Below are positions 1 through 12,090 of a DNA stretch of 64,000 bases, one piece after another; the stretch's first letter is position 1, and each line of letters opens with the position of its first letter. Both the position numbers and the translations under genes were made by a program. This stretch comes from Arctopsyche grandis (taxonomy: Eukaryota; Arthropoda; Insecta; Trichoptera; Hydropsychidae): contig NC_135365.1 of NCBI RefSeq assembly GCF_051622035.1, forward strand, positions 23,272,001 through 23,336,000, written 5' to 3'. Below the pieces are notes generated by a model. The model was not told the DNA's origin. It did not search any database and saw only the letters and a list, made by a program, of their open reading frames with translations.

Positions 1-1220
1 TAAAATACTACCAAAAATAAGAAGCTTAAGATGTCTATTTACATATATAATATATTGTGCATATTATATAACATGCTTTTATTCGAAGTAAATTTCAAAA
101 CAAACGATCGTGACCATGAACCTCGGCCTTGCAAATATTAGGTTGTTTCGTTTCGTATTTTTTGTTCATTGTCATAAGACATTAGTGTAAAACAAAAACG
201 GAGTGGAAAAGGGTTAGCCGTACTTTTATATGTGTATACATAATGTGTACATATATTCGTGAACGTGCTTTATGGGAAAACTCAAAGGGAAAACGAAAAA
301 AATGCCACACCCTTATCAAGGGCTTTCCCCGAAGCCAATTTGTCTATCAGTACATATGTATATATATGCGTGCGTATACCCCGAAATACGCTCATTTATT
401 ATTTCCCTTGTATGTTTCATTGTTATAAACGTTTTAAACGCGTGTATTACAACAACATTGTATATGTAAGCATATTATTTGATAGTAGTCAATTTGCAAT
501 CTTGTATAAAGCAAGTTGGAGTTGTGTAACTAGACTTTGTTTTTCAATTGCATACAAAAGCTAAAGTTGGATTCAAAAGAGCACAAATTGAAAGATTACC
601 CGTAACGACTCGGATGGAAACGATTTATATAGCTCGGAAAATGCAGTGTTATCAATGCAAACATTCGACATAATATGTTCATTACGTTATGTACGTTATG
701 GCATTTTATAGTACAAATATATGTACATATGTTTATATGAGTATTTTGTGTTGATGTTTTAAAGCTTTCGATTGTTCATAAGGTACGAGTATGTTCTTAA
801 TACGTCTTGGGTATATTATAATACGTATACATATGTACATATGTACATAGTTATTGGTTCAGTGAAATTTTTCTTAAACATACACATATTTTCCTCTTAT
901 TTTACTAAGTAAGGCATAGTAGTAGACCTACATATTTATGTATATGGTTATAATGAACATTTATGATACTTTCCCTTTTTATTAATTGTTACATTTTAAA
1001 TTAATTAATAAAAAATATATAGTGTATTGATGCACTGTATATACATATGTATAACTGAATATAAATTTCTTACAGTAGACTAAAACTCCAAAAATACGAA
1101 AATTTGTCCCCACCGATACTACCGAAACATAATTTTTTATTGTCAATAGTACGGGTATTAATTTAAGCATGTATTGCAATAAAATTCAATTATTTACAAA
1201 TAAAATATTAATATATTAAT
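1..1220. other. AT-rich intergenic sequence, no gene seen
   Basis: No reading frame here has a recognisable domain; the short ones overlap in several frames and have the composition of random AT-rich DNA. A run of palindromic CATATG and GTAC steps sits at 829-850, a motif that recurs through the window. Confidence 0.6.
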
Positions 1221-1227
1221 TGTAGTT

Positions 1228-1420
1228 TAATTCAGTGCTACTCGAACGCTGGTTCGCAGCCCAGTACTGATCCGTGCACCGGCGGTATTAGGGCTTATAT
1301 TTTCAATATTTAAATAATTTTAAAGTAAAAAAAAATGGGGTTTCTGAAAAAACCGAAAATCGATGACGATTGTCATTGTGAACAGTCAATTATAAATTAA
1401 TGTATCGGTATGTATGTATG
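1228..1420 (+). mobile_element. Possible hAT-like terminal fragment
   Basis: The stretch begins CAGTGCTACTCGAACGCTGG, which resembles the CAGTG-type ends of hAT DNA transposons. About 100 bases on, a short frame from 1334 reads MGFLKKPKIDDD before it stops. A similar MKKPKID start occurs at 22957, next to a hAT-like transposase relic. I found no matching second end or 8-bp target duplication, so this is a weak call. Confidence 0.25.
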
Positions 1421-1719
1421 TATGTATTCGGAAATAGTACCTACGATATTTTCAGCATAAATTTATAATACACTTAACGGCTCCTAATACGGTCATAAAG
1501 ATGTTGGGTGCTGACTCATTATTTGGGCTATGTATACAAACCAACACATATAACGCTTTCTTTAAAAATCAAAACAATTCAACTAATAAAAAATTTAAAT
1601 TGTAATATTTCGTTACTACCGATAGTACCGGTTCCTAATTAAAACTACACAACGAGTCACAATCCACATTTATTTCTAGAAGCTTGATTACCACATATTT
1701 TGAATATTGATTATTGATT

Positions 1720-2120
1720 ACCACATATTTTATTTATTTATTATAGCAAATTTCTAATGAATTATTTCACAATTTACAATTTTAAACTAAAACTGTCAAC
1801 TATAACATAACATAGTAAATTAACAAAACTATAATTATTAACCCTAAAATAATATAATATAAATCCAAACATAGCATTTTATTAAACTTACATATATAAT
1901 TACGTCATCTTCCACAGAGGTATCCATTAACACCCCCCAAGAAAACACCAATGTTACTAGCACCTCTAATGCTCTCAGGAAGGGTATCGTATATTTGAAC
2001 ACCTCTGTGGAAAACACCTCTTGCAGTGTTTGCTTTCTTAACTCTACCTATAATTAATTTATTCCTATTTCTAGTTTTATAATTAAGTATATCTCTATTC
2101 CTAACTATATGATTATAGTT
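1720..2120 (-). pseudogene. Non-LTR retrotransposon ORF2 C-terminus, fragment
   Basis: Read on the minus strand, 2120-1905 encodes about 71 residues, including RNRDILNYKTRNRNKLIIGR and ARGVFHRGVQIYDTLPESIR, then a TGA at 1905-1907. An N-Y-x-T-R-N block followed by G-V-x-x-Y-D-x-L-P is typical of the extreme C-terminus of non-LTR reverse transcriptases, after the RT domain. The sequence beyond the stop is AT-rich 3' UTR ending in an A/T-rich tail near 1720-1735. A 17-bp string (TGATTACCACATATTTT) occurs twice at 1686-1730 and may be flanking or tail duplication. The RT core and endonuclease are absent: a 5'-truncated dead copy. The clade was not determined. Confidence 0.6.
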
Positions 2121-2399
2121 TGTGGATAGCCATGGCTATTCACAGATTATTTTATTGAAACCTTTTGTCAAATTTTGAGTTGTGAAAATGTTTATCCAAA
2201 TGTACGGAACATAACGAAATGCTTCACCAACAAGAAATAAATGAAGTTAAGTTTATCATTGCCAAAAAATTAACTTCATTCCAAAATTTCAATTGTATAT
2301 GAATAATGAATATGAATAATTTCCAAATACACATCTATCAAAAACATAATCCACATTTGACATTTCAGAACCAAGCTAAACTGGCATTAAAACACCGTT

Positions 2400-2960
2400 T
2401 TCGAACAACCCCTGCGACAAAGTGCGACAGAATTAAATCACACGAAAAGTTAACCTGCAGATTATGTTAGTGGAGACTGCATTAAAATTCATTTCGTATT
2501 TACAGTGTGCCAGAGGGAGAGACGGGGCCGAAATGGAAGAAAGGGGGAGACCCACGAAGGTGACTTATCGAGCGTACCCGTCGTTCGTTGCCTTAAAGTA
2601 AAATTTAACGACGTTTGCGAAGATATAATTTTATGTATGCCCACATTAAAGGGGATAAACCGGGCGGGTATCATCCGTCGAGATTTGCAGCGGAAAACTT
2701 TCGCGACAACTGTTTCGACCCTTAGAGCGCGAAAGCTCGAATTTTAACTGAGGCTGATGATTCGGTTTAATTTTTAAATATTTGGTGTGGTCGGTTGGGG
2801 ACTTTTGCAAAAATTTTCCTTCTGGTTGCTATGCGTAGTGGCGTTCGTTCGGTCGATAACGCCTCACCTGCGGTATAATAAAAAGCAAATGGTCCACCGG
2901 AAAACTCGGGGAAAAGATAATAATAATATAAGTGTAACGGACCGTAATGACTCAAAAGTA
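2400..2960. other. Unique island of higher G+C
   Basis: The sequence is clearly less AT-rich than its flanks and matches none of the repeat families seen elsewhere in the window. Both strands carry short open frames (60-80 codons) with no recognisable domain. It may be a conserved non-coding or regulatory block; that is inference. Confidence 0.35.
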
Positions 2961-3714
2961 CCGTCGCAAATATACATTTTTACGTATAGGAAGGAGAAGT
3001 GAAAAACATTTAAAAAGTCTCAGTAGAAAATTCAAAAGAAAATTGTATACGAGTATTTTCTTTCTCAGTTGAATTCTCAGTATCATTGACTTTTAATATA
3101 AAAATATTGAGTTTTCTCAAATATTTCCCAATCAAATTCAAACATTCAATTTAGCTTACAATCAAAGGCATTTCAAATATACGTAATTATAATATTATAA
3201 TACGTATATATGTATATTTATGAATACATAAAAATTTAATTTCCTTTTCAGTTTAATTAAAAAAAAAATTTCATGTAAAATGAAAACGAAATATTCAAGT
3301 ATTTTAATCATAAATCATTTATACCGCGTAATTGTACAGGCTTTAAAGAAGTAAAATCATTTAAAATTATATATAAAACGTTGATTAAATAATAAAAATA
3401 AGCAATTTAAATCAAAATTATTTCATTAATGTGAAAATTTTAATAAAAAAATAAATACGAGTATTCATTAGTATAATATAAATGGTAATTCCTGGCATAT
3501 TAAATTTAAAATTTATTTTTTGAATTATTCAGAATTTTTTTATGAAGAGCCACACTATGAAGAAAAGTGTTCAGCCTTTCATTAAAATATAATTAATAAT
3601 TTCAACTCTCAAAAGACGTCGAATATCGCAAACGTTGTGAAACTTTCACAGTTTTGAATTTATGTAGGTACCTTCTGGACATACAAACGGAATACGAAAT
3701 TTTGTAGCTTCTGA
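2960..3714. other. AT-rich intergenic sequence
   Basis: I see no gene, RNA or recognisable repeat here beyond simple A/T runs. Confidence 0.5.
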
Positions 3715-3840
3715 AATTTATTATTATTTATTATGTATTTAAATTTGGACCGTTGTGGCATTACAGGAATCCCTAATGCACCACAATGGTCGAAAATAAA
3801 ACAGAGAAAATACACATTGTATTCAAATATAATAATATAC
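3715..3840 (-). mobile_element. LINE-B 3' end, truncated copy
   Basis: On the minus strand this is a short 3' UTR ending in the LINE-B hairpin. Its arms are at 3750-3759 and 3781-3789, with a one-base bulge and one A-C mismatch. A tail of ATAATAAATAATAATAAA type follows at 3735-3715. It matches the 3' ends at 9700-9775 and 45900-45970. No coding part remains. Confidence 0.6.
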
Positions 3841-3856
3841 CTTTGTACTTATGTAC

Positions 3857-4080
3857 AACCAGCAGCGTGGACTAGTGGTGAGCATATTATGCTTTCGAGC
3901 ATATTCACGATTCGGTCACACTAGTAGCTGTTGACCACATCTTGGTTTGTGACTCCAGGTCGATCATTTCCTTTCAGAGTTTACTTATTTTAATTGAAAT
4001 GGTTGCTGCAATGCTGCAAAATCTCTTGCAAAATTTGAGTTATTCAGCAAATCAACTTTTGCTGATTTGTTCATATACAT
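3857..4080 (+). mobile_element. tRNA-derived SINE, partial copy
   Basis: The copy starts ACCAGCAGCGTGGACTAGTG, with an A-box-like TGGACTAGTGG, then a decayed B-box region. The body block GTGACTCCAGGTCGATCATTT is shared (with changes) with copies at 4560, 18150 and 38690. The 3' hairpin is not recognisable, so the copy is diverged or truncated. Confidence 0.55.
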
Positions 4081-4469
4081 ATCTCTCCGTGGATTTTTAT
4101 CGTATTTGTCTTATATAATTAATACAATGCTTCTGTACAATGTTTGGCCATAGATGTTGGGTTTAAATGTAAATTATGTACATATATAATAATTATGTCT
4201 TAAAATTGATATTTCATGATCTGTATAATACAAACATTATTTAGCGTCTTGAGGTTCGCCAATTACTATAACAAAATGCTGCAAAAAGTTCTCCATAGAT
4301 GATATTTGTATGAATTCACATTCTATAAAAATGTATCAATTTTACCTACATATATTATTGTACTGTATACGTATTAGTACACTCGTTGCTTTTGAGTGAT
4401 CTCTAAAGTAAGTGTATATCTTCGATTTAAATAAAATAAAAAAAATAATAAGCAGTACACATACATATA

Positions 4470-4660
4470 TAGTTTGGTGATTGCGTTAATGCTAACCACC
4501 GAAATTCAAGCCCTGGGTTGACCTTGATTGAAGACAATTTTTTCGGAGTACTTCTGCAGTGCTGCTGGTCACACTTGGATATTTGTGACTCCAATTCGAT
4601 CATTTTCTATCAGAGTTTTTCAATTAATCTGATTTAATTTTTGAATCTGTTTTTCATCAA
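4470..4660 (+). mobile_element. tRNA-derived SINE, partial copy
   Basis: A tRNA-like head (TTTGGTGATTGCGTTAATGC) is followed by the shared SINE body: GCAGTGCTGCTGGTCACACT, then TTTGTGACTCCAATTCGATC. The 3' part is lost. The orientation is the same as the partial copy about 400 bases upstream. Confidence 0.55.
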
Positions 4661-5574
4661 ATAAGCAAAACTATTTATCACCACTATTTGAATGTCATTT
4701 CAATTTAATAATTTATAAATTTATATATGTATGTACAAATTTAATATAATTGATGTCGCTCAAAGGTAAAACTCATACTGGCATTATTTTAAAATATTAA
4801 TTAATTTAAAATATATGTACATATGTATATATAAAAACATATATATTTATATAACGATATTTCAGAATGCATACCATATATCTAGGTATATTGATAAAAT
4901 AGCAATAAATTATATTTTCATGGAGCTTTCGACACGAGGCATACAGTGAACTAAATATTAAGATGAGGTGCACTTTAACATTGTTTCAGCCCCCTTGCAA
5001 GTGCCCTTTCGGTCCATTTGCATAATTTCACTTTAATTTTAGTGCTAGGTTCACGGACCGCCGGAAAAGCACATCTGGAGCGTCTTGCCCCTCCTTCCTT
5101 CACTCGGAAAAGCTCTGACCACCATCCCCTACCCAAAGTAAAGTCCACCCTCTGCGGCACTAGAAACAGACGTCTCTCCTTCAAAGAGTTATAACTTCAT
5201 TATTTGAAAGTCTCAGTCGTAATGAAATTCTTATGCAAACAATCCATTTTTTATTACATCATCCCCCGGAGTGGAGCCGGATTTGAAGATGCATTCAATA
5301 TCAAAGTTTTGACAACTCCATCCTTGTCACACTCTTGCTCCTTCTTTGTGGCAATGCACATGCACTGTAACAACTCAATTTATAAAAATTATATTAAAAT
5401 GGTTAAAATTGTAGTCAGTCAAATTCATTTTATTTCAATAACCGTAAGATCGGACGTTACAATGTATTTGTTGGTTGATCGGACGATACAAGTGTTTTTT
5501 ATATTTTTAAAATCTTATTTATATATAATACGTATGTATTCAATAATCTTTTACATACATATCTAATATATAAT
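4661..5574. other. Intergenic; unique island at 4970-5200
   Basis: Most of this is AT-rich. The part at about 4970-5200 is less AT-rich and unique within the window. Open frames of 69 and 120 codons exist but have no recognisable domain and are low-complexity. Confidence 0.4.
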
Positions 5575-5806
5575 TTCGAAAGAGACTTTCTATGTATGTT
5601 TGTAACTATGTAAGGCTTAAAGGTCGTTAAGGAGCATCGAAATCAAAGTTTCTTTGATGACGACTTGGATATCGACGATTATTATTTTTATTCGATTCAA
5701 ATAAATTTAATAAAAAAAAACAAGTGAATGTTTACTATTAGATTGTTTAGCCATGTTTAAGCTGTTTATATTACAAATACCGAGCGAAGCCGGGTAAAAC
5801 CACTAG
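5575..5806 (+). mobile_element. Helitron-like 3' end ending in CTAG
   Basis: The sequence ends ACCGAGCGAAGCCGGGTAAA followed by ACCACTAG at 5806, with T next (5807). Helitron 3' ends carry a short GC-rich hairpin followed by CTRR and insert between A and T. The same end, reversed, occurs at 43479-43625 with matching sequence for about 120 bases. The 5' limit here is uncertain. Confidence 0.5.
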
Positions 5807-6070
5807 TATTTAATATATGTAACTGAAAAACTGACTATTAAATATTAAAAAAATTACTGAACTAACTCGGATACGCTTAGGCAAAAGTCGAAAAGGTATT
5901 AAAAAAATACATATTTTTACTTACCTCTTCTTATTATAAAATTTATTTACAAAAACAGATTTTTTTCAATAAAATGTCACTCTTATGGAAATGTAAAATA
6001 ATGCCAAAAAAGAATTTTCAATAGATCGTTCACTTGTGCAAGTCGTTATTTTCTCGGTATTATTTGATAA

Positions 6071-6560
6071 TTAGTGTTGTACCCGATGAAATATCATCGC
6101 ATGGGAGTTGGCATATTAATTTATTAAATAAAAAAATAAATGTGTCGGTCCTGTGTTCGATCCGCACGCGGTCGGATATTTTTCAAATATCTTTTTAACA
6201 TATTTAGTTTAGTATTTATATTTAATTGTTTAATATGAAAAAAATGGTAGAGACTACGTTACCACCTAAACAATATAAAACACCAATAGAAAAATGAATG
6301 AATTAATTAATTAATTAAATTAATTTTCAATAGATGGCGATAAATGCTCCGAGACTTTGCCTAGAAGAGACATTGGTATCAATCAATATACATATATAGA
6401 AGTTTTATTTTTTGGTTATTATATTCTTATACATTTTGTTGGCAGTGATTTAGCTGTGACGTACATATGTATGTCGAATCAAAACGTCTATTATAATACG
6501 ACTAGCGTTATCTCAAACATACAGACAAACATACACACAGAATAGCGATATTATTTGATA
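6071..6560 (-). mobile_element. Non-autonomous Helitron-like element
   Basis: On the minus strand the right side carries a TCTGTGTGTATGTTTGTCTG stretch, as near many insect Helitron 5' ends. The left side ends in a palindromic segment (6081-6104) and CACTAA next to T. That segment is shared with the 3' end at 47090-47124. A tRNA-like B-box (TGTTCGATCC) lies at about 6152, opposite to the element. A 14-bp direct repeat at 6058-6071 and 6549-6562 flanks it, which is not expected for a Helitron. Confidence 0.45.
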
Positions 6561-7344
6561 ATATACTTATTTAACAGTCCTATTTGATAATATAATTTTG
6601 TTTTAGCTTGTTGTGCAAGCTTTTGCATAAACTATATACTATCCAAATTTTGAAAGATTATTTTCAATTCGTATTAATTATCTCACTAAGTATGATCCAA
6701 TTATATTACAACTTTAATTTTACGAGACTTATTTCAACTTTCATACTTTTTTGCATAAATTTTCCCCACTGACTGTAAGTCATCAAGCCGTCTAATAATT
6801 ATTTAAAATAAAATCATTCCTGTTCTCTTCTACGTTACAATTTTTATTGCTTTACGGTAAAAAATATCAGATTTATTACGATTTTAAAAAGAGCATTAAG
6901 AATATTCATATACATATGTACATATGTCGTTCAATAATAAATCATGTATAGCCTTAATTATTTTTTCATGAATAATTATAGTAAAGGCTATGATCAAAGA
7001 CAATAGGACAGTTAATCATATCGGTGGGTCTTACAGGTCAAACAGCATATAAATCAGCGGATGATGCGGGCCGCGATTCAAACAGGATGACCGGGATTAA
7101 GGGTCGAGGCGTCAGGGGGACCCAACCGCGGACCGCAAGCCGCACCTTGGTCCCCGGCAAATATGGTCTGTACGCTACTGTTGGCTTTTGTCCGGAAAGT
7201 TCTACACGGCAAATAAGCCCTGGCATTAAATTTTGCACTACATTCCTTATACACGAATCTCGACTCGCTTTGAAACTGTAGTCAGAAGGTAAAATTATAA
7301 TAAAGAAATAATATAGTATCACGCACTATGGCACTATTTCTATG
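6561..7344. other. Intergenic with unique island at 7024-7281
   Basis: The left part is AT-rich. The island at 7024-7281 has higher G+C and is open on both strands (85 and 94 codons), which is expected where stop codons are rare by composition. No domain is recognisable. Confidence 0.4.
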
Positions 7345-7880
7345 GCAATCAACCCATGCTTCACCTGTATGGAATAACACCTCGAATTCTAACCTTTCCA
7401 AGCTCCAAATAATACAAAATAATTTATAATACACCCATATATACTAACTTGAAAAAATTGCATGCCATAAATAATATTCCGTTTGTCACAGACATTACTA
7501 ACAAACTAACCAGTAGATTCTATGACAGAATCACTAATAACCATACTAACACACTTGTGAAGAGTCTCGGTGCTTACAACAAAATGTCTATACCCTTCAG
7601 GTATAACACACAGATTACCTAAACACAATCTGCTTTAGATCGTCGACTTTAGATAGTCTTTAATTAATATTATGTATTAGATGTATTATGTGCATTTATA
7701 AGAATTGTAAATAGGTGTTTGAGCTATTTTTCCTATTATGCTGTACATTAACATTATAATAATATAATACTTTGATTACTAACAAAATTGAATTCAAATT
7801 GTAAAATAGAAAATTATCAGTAGATCAGTAGCTATTAAAATATATATATAAGATTTATTGTGAACATAATTTAGTTAAGT
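7345..7880 (+). mobile_element. Jockey-type LINE 3' fragment
   Basis: The start aligns with the copy at 15662-16397 from the words ACCTGTATGGAATAAC onward. It decodes, with frameshifts, the C-terminal end of a jockey-type reverse transcriptase (ITNKLTSRFYDRITNNHTNT, then LVKSLGAYNKMSIPF). The 3' UTR continues to about 7880, where a short piece of the UTR end is repeated. 5'-truncated and inactive. Confidence 0.65.
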
Positions 7881-8939
7881 TCACAAAAAATTTAGTGAAC
7901 ATAATTAAAGCTGACTAATGATTTTCCATCGCTGGAACTCTATTCAGTCTGATATTTGGAAATGACAAGCAATCAGCGTGTGGAAGCTTTGCTCTTTGGA
8001 CCACGACCTAGTTTTGAATATCTCTGATTTGTGGTATTGTGAATTGTGGTTGAATGTGGAAAGAGATGTCTCGTGGAAATTTTATATATAATATACATAT
8101 ATTTATTTTATATAAATATATATGTATATGTTAATATTTTATATATAATATACTCGGGCAATAATTTTTAGTGAAAAAATTAAAATAAACGATTCTAAAT
8201 ATTTGAAAAAACCAATAAATAAATATTATGATTTTGTATTTCAGTTTTTCAACAGCAGTTTAAATGCAAATTGTAAAACGAAATTAAATAGGACAAAATG
8301 ATTACATCATTTCAAATACTTTTGATTCGAATTAAAAGTATTCAATAAACAATTTCAACTTAAAAGAACTGCGAGATTTTCAAAGCTCTTAGTGGAATAA
8401 TCCGTAAGTTATATTTTACATTTTATATCACCATAAATCACAGTTTAAAAACTTCAGATTCTAAACGTCGTTTCTATTTATCATGCAAACATTTTAAATA
8501 AATTTCCTAAGAAAAATGTTTGAATAAATTATAAAAGACAAGTTCCACTAAAAAATTTCAAATAATAGAGATAAATTATGTGCATGTCTTTAAGATGTCT
8601 TTTTTATAATAGTATTATACATTTTGGGGACATATTGTTAATAACTAAAGAATTTTTATTTTTATTTTATATATATGTATATTTATTTATTACAGTTGTA
8701 TTTATATTTACATATAATACATATATTCAAAGTTTGACTGGAAAAAAGCATGAACTTTTTCTTTTTCAAAAATAGTATGGTGATTTAGAAAATTATTATA
8801 ATATAGTTTAATTTAAAAATATTTTTATACAATTCAATATATATGTATGTACATACTTATGAATATATGTATGTATGTAAATATACATCAGATAATCCTT
8901 TAGATTAATTGAAAATGTTAATTTATGGGGACGATTCAA
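7881..8939. other. AT-rich intergenic sequence
   Basis: I see no gene or recognisable element. A 65-codon frame at 8578-8775 is low-complexity. Confidence 0.5.
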
Positions 8940-9410
8940 AGCCGTAAAACAATAGTTGATAGCATTTAAACGACGATGATTCTATTCGAACACGCAAAAG
9001 ACGTGAAAGCTCAAGTTTTCCCGCGGAAAACTCTAAGCTTCCCCTTCCCGACCGCCATCAGTATAAAGAGCAGTGGTTCTCGCACGCGCGGGCGGGTTTT
9101 CCGCTCATTCCGAACACATTTTCCGGAGAATAAACGCCCCCACTCGACCGTCGTCGTTTTATATTGTCCCCTATTTTGTTTACGTGGTATTTTTCAGCGC
9201 CCAGTACACGCGATAAACCCTTTCCGTGATACCCCCCACCCAGTCCCGTCTCCGACGTTCCCACAGTCGTGAAAAACTCCGTGGAAAACCGGAAAATTTC
9301 CAGGGCAACACTCGTACGCGAGAGTTTTAACAATAATAACAATGAACGATTTAAAAGATAAACAATACCGCGCTACACAATTAATATCACTCAAAATTTA
9401 ACTTTTCTTA
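8940..9410. other. Unique island of higher G+C
   Basis: This unique block is open in three frames without any domain. It is bounded by AT-rich DNA. It is a candidate conserved non-coding block, from composition only. Confidence 0.35.
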
Positions 9411-9699
9411 TCTTATTTAACTTTTCTCTACTTTAATGCATAAATCTGTTTTTAACTTTCATAATGCAATAGTCTGCTACTTATGTACATACATATAAAA
9501 CAAAACATAAAAGATAAAAAATACCTACATATATAATATAATCGAAAAGAATACAACTAGCTAGCTCATTTTAAACTTTTACTTAATTTTATATGATTTT
9601 TTTTTTGTTTTGAAAATAGTCACTTTAGGGCGAATTATCAGGAATTTTCCCAGTGGTTGTACGTACAAAGTATGTACATACAACTGGAAATAACTTTAG

Positions 9700-10500
9700 T
9701 AATATTTATTGATTTAAGTTTGGACCTTTGTGGCATTAAAGGAAACCCTAAAGCGCCACAATGGTCGAAAATATATCAGAGAAGAGAAAAAAATATAAAA
9801 ATAAACCATCATTAAAAAAGTACCCTTAATAATAGTCGACACAATAAAAATATCAAATAAACAGAATACATAGAATAGTCCTGCATTTACAACCAGGACC
9901 AATATATAAGAACCAGCCGTAAATAAAGAACATCTCTGCGAGGCCCAAATGGAAGAGAAGATCAAAATTCCACTCATACATCACAAACAATTATAAAAAA
10001 AGCATGAGTGCATGCTACCAGACAGCTTAAAATAATTTCCTATAATCTACGCTGAGAAAAGTGGAAAATATCACATTCAGGCTCAGTAGCAAAGATTTCA
10101 TTAAGAAGTCCGGTTACTCTTTTGGAATAAGAGCCATTCGATAAAGAAATGTGCGAACAGGAGGTACAACCATCAAATGATGATGTCTACCACGCACATA
10201 AACATTAGGGACATAAAATCTCAACGGTTCCAGCAACGACGGACATGACGTATTACCACGTAGAAGTTGGAGAACAAAACGAATTAATGAGAAGTTTCTC
10301 CGAAGTTCAAGGGAATTATACTCAAGCATGCCCAAAAGGAAAGGATTATGTTAGATATGTGAGTGATACCCATACTATTTCCTATAGAGGAACTGAAGAA
10401 ATGCTTTTTGCACTTTCTCAGTCATTAGAGAGTAATTTGCTTCGTGCTGATTTCATACTCGCATTATATGTAATTACATTATTTAAATTATTCGTATAAT
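9700..10500 (-). pseudogene. LINE-B: ORF2 C-terminus plus 3' UTR and hairpin
   Basis: On the minus strand 10440-10114 decodes VQKAFLQFLYRK, then (after a stop and a frame change) LEYNSLELRRNFSLIRFVLQ and LLEPLRFYVPNVYVRG. These are the post-RT blocks of non-LTR ORF2 proteins: a V-Q-K-x-F-L-x-F helix, then S-L-x-x-R-R, and the pattern x-L-L-x-x-L-x-F-x-V-P. The open part is 10335-10114. A 3' UTR of about 350 bases follows and ends in a hairpin (arms 9725-9734 and 9755-9764) and an A/T tail. The same UTR is at 14238-14525. Endonuclease and RT core are missing: a dead, 5'-truncated copy. Confidence 0.7.
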
Positions 10501-11329
10501 AAAAATAATTTATTCTGCAAAAATTACTCTATTGTATAGATGACATATCACGCCATTAAATAAACACGTTAGTATAAAGAGAGGGTTCGATTTGAATAAT
10601 CGAAACGGAAAAATTTCAAGTGCAATCCAACAAAGAGGAGTAAGTGCTCCGAGGACGTTTGTCTGTCATCCTAGAAGGGGACGAAAGGACGTCCATATAG
10701 CGGGGAGCTTTAAGTCCTGAAAGCTTTCGCGCATAAAGCTCGGGTCTTTTATAGGACCAAAGGCTTTTGGGTTCCGAACGAACCAGAAACAAATAACGAC
10801 GATACCGGCGACGCGACACTCAAGTACTGCCATTTGTACGCGCAAGCGCAACAACCCACGACTATTTATGTATATTTTGCCACTGTTGGATTGAATTTTT
10901 GCGCGTTTTTTGCGACCGCACATGAACAAAGTCCCTCTCACCCCCAGACGATACCAACCACCCCCCCACAATACTCGTGAACAAGGCTATTAAAATGACG
11001 TTGAATAATAACGGCCCGCGCAGTACTTGCGTTTTAAGTTGTACTCTCGGTCGTGCAATCCTCGTCGTCGCGTTTTAATATTTCAACACGGGAACATTCG
11101 TAATTACTACTTTGAAATTCATTAAGTATTATAATAAGAATTCTGGGGAGGTGATGTTGAGGCATTAAATCTATTGTGTCGCTGGTTACAGTCAATCTTT
11201 TCGAGTTGAAAGTTCTTCTATTGCATGCTATATGCAGTGGCGTAGCTACCTCAGGGCAAAGTCATGTAAAGCCCAGCTCGAGAGTGGGTCCAAATTTACA
11301 TATAGCTATATATGTATACCAGCCATATT
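10501..11329. other. Unique island of higher G+C
   Basis: The part at about 10600-11110 is relatively G+C-rich and unique. Open frames of 67 and 101 codons on the minus strand have no recognisable domain. A CAGTGGCGTAGCTACC word at 11234 resembles the start of some DNA transposons but has no partner end. Confidence 0.35.
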
Positions 11330-11910
11330 ACATATACCTGTATTTTTTTATTTTACATATATACCAGGAAGGCCTTACAGGTAAATCCCAATGCGCCTTC
11401 CTGGCCAATTACAAATTACAATTACAAATACAAATGCAGCATTTTTATTAAAAGTCGTTGAATTTTGAGACACTGAAAAAACTCGCAAATTAACGAGACA
11501 TCTATGAATTGTACATAAATTTTATTGTACTTCAATCAAACTTCAAATAGTGGTGACATAGTAGGTAGGAAGGATTTTTAGCCAATTTTTTTTCCGGGAA
11601 CCGTTTCAACAATGAAATCAGAGAAAATTGAAACGGTTGAAACGTGAAATTGTTGAAACGGTTCCTCAAAATTGGAAAAAAATCATCTTTCCTGTTGTCA
11701 CAATCTTCTGTATTTATTGTGTGTACAATTTGTAAAAATTATGTACAACTCTAAAACAGGTGTCTCAATGGATTAGTTATTTAATTAATTGTTATTTTGT
11801 GTTCTTCAGCTTCTGGAAATACAGTGATTTGTACAAAGAATTTGTGATAAACACTTATAGACAAATTTTGACAATTTTTGATGTACTTGCATTTTTGCAG
11901 CATTTTTTTT
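11330..11910. mobile_element. Two SINE copies joined head to head
   Basis: From 11330 to about 11640 the sequence is a minus-strand SINE copy, with its 3' hairpin at 11364-11373 and 11395-11404. From about 11640 to 11910 it is a plus-strand copy. Both lack the tRNA-like head. The junction forms a perfect 16-bp inverted repeat (11597-11612 and 11650-11665). Confidence 0.6.
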
Positions 11911-11929
11911 TATACATTGCCAAAATTTG

Positions 11930-12090
11930 AGAAAAACTCAGCAGCAATTTATAAATTGGCGAATTCTAGATGATGTAAACTCTAATTTTGCGAGAAATAG
12001 GACAGGGTTGCCAATTTTCTGGATATTTCCCAATGAAAACAGATAAATTGGCAAACTCTGATAGGAAGTAATGGACATTGGAGTAACATA
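11930..12090 (-). mobile_element. tRNA-derived SINE, body fragment
   Basis: The words TTTTGCGAGAAATAGGACAG and AGATAAATTGGCAAACTCTG match the SINE copy at 19905-20283 in the same orientation. Head and 3' hairpin are missing. Confidence 0.5.
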
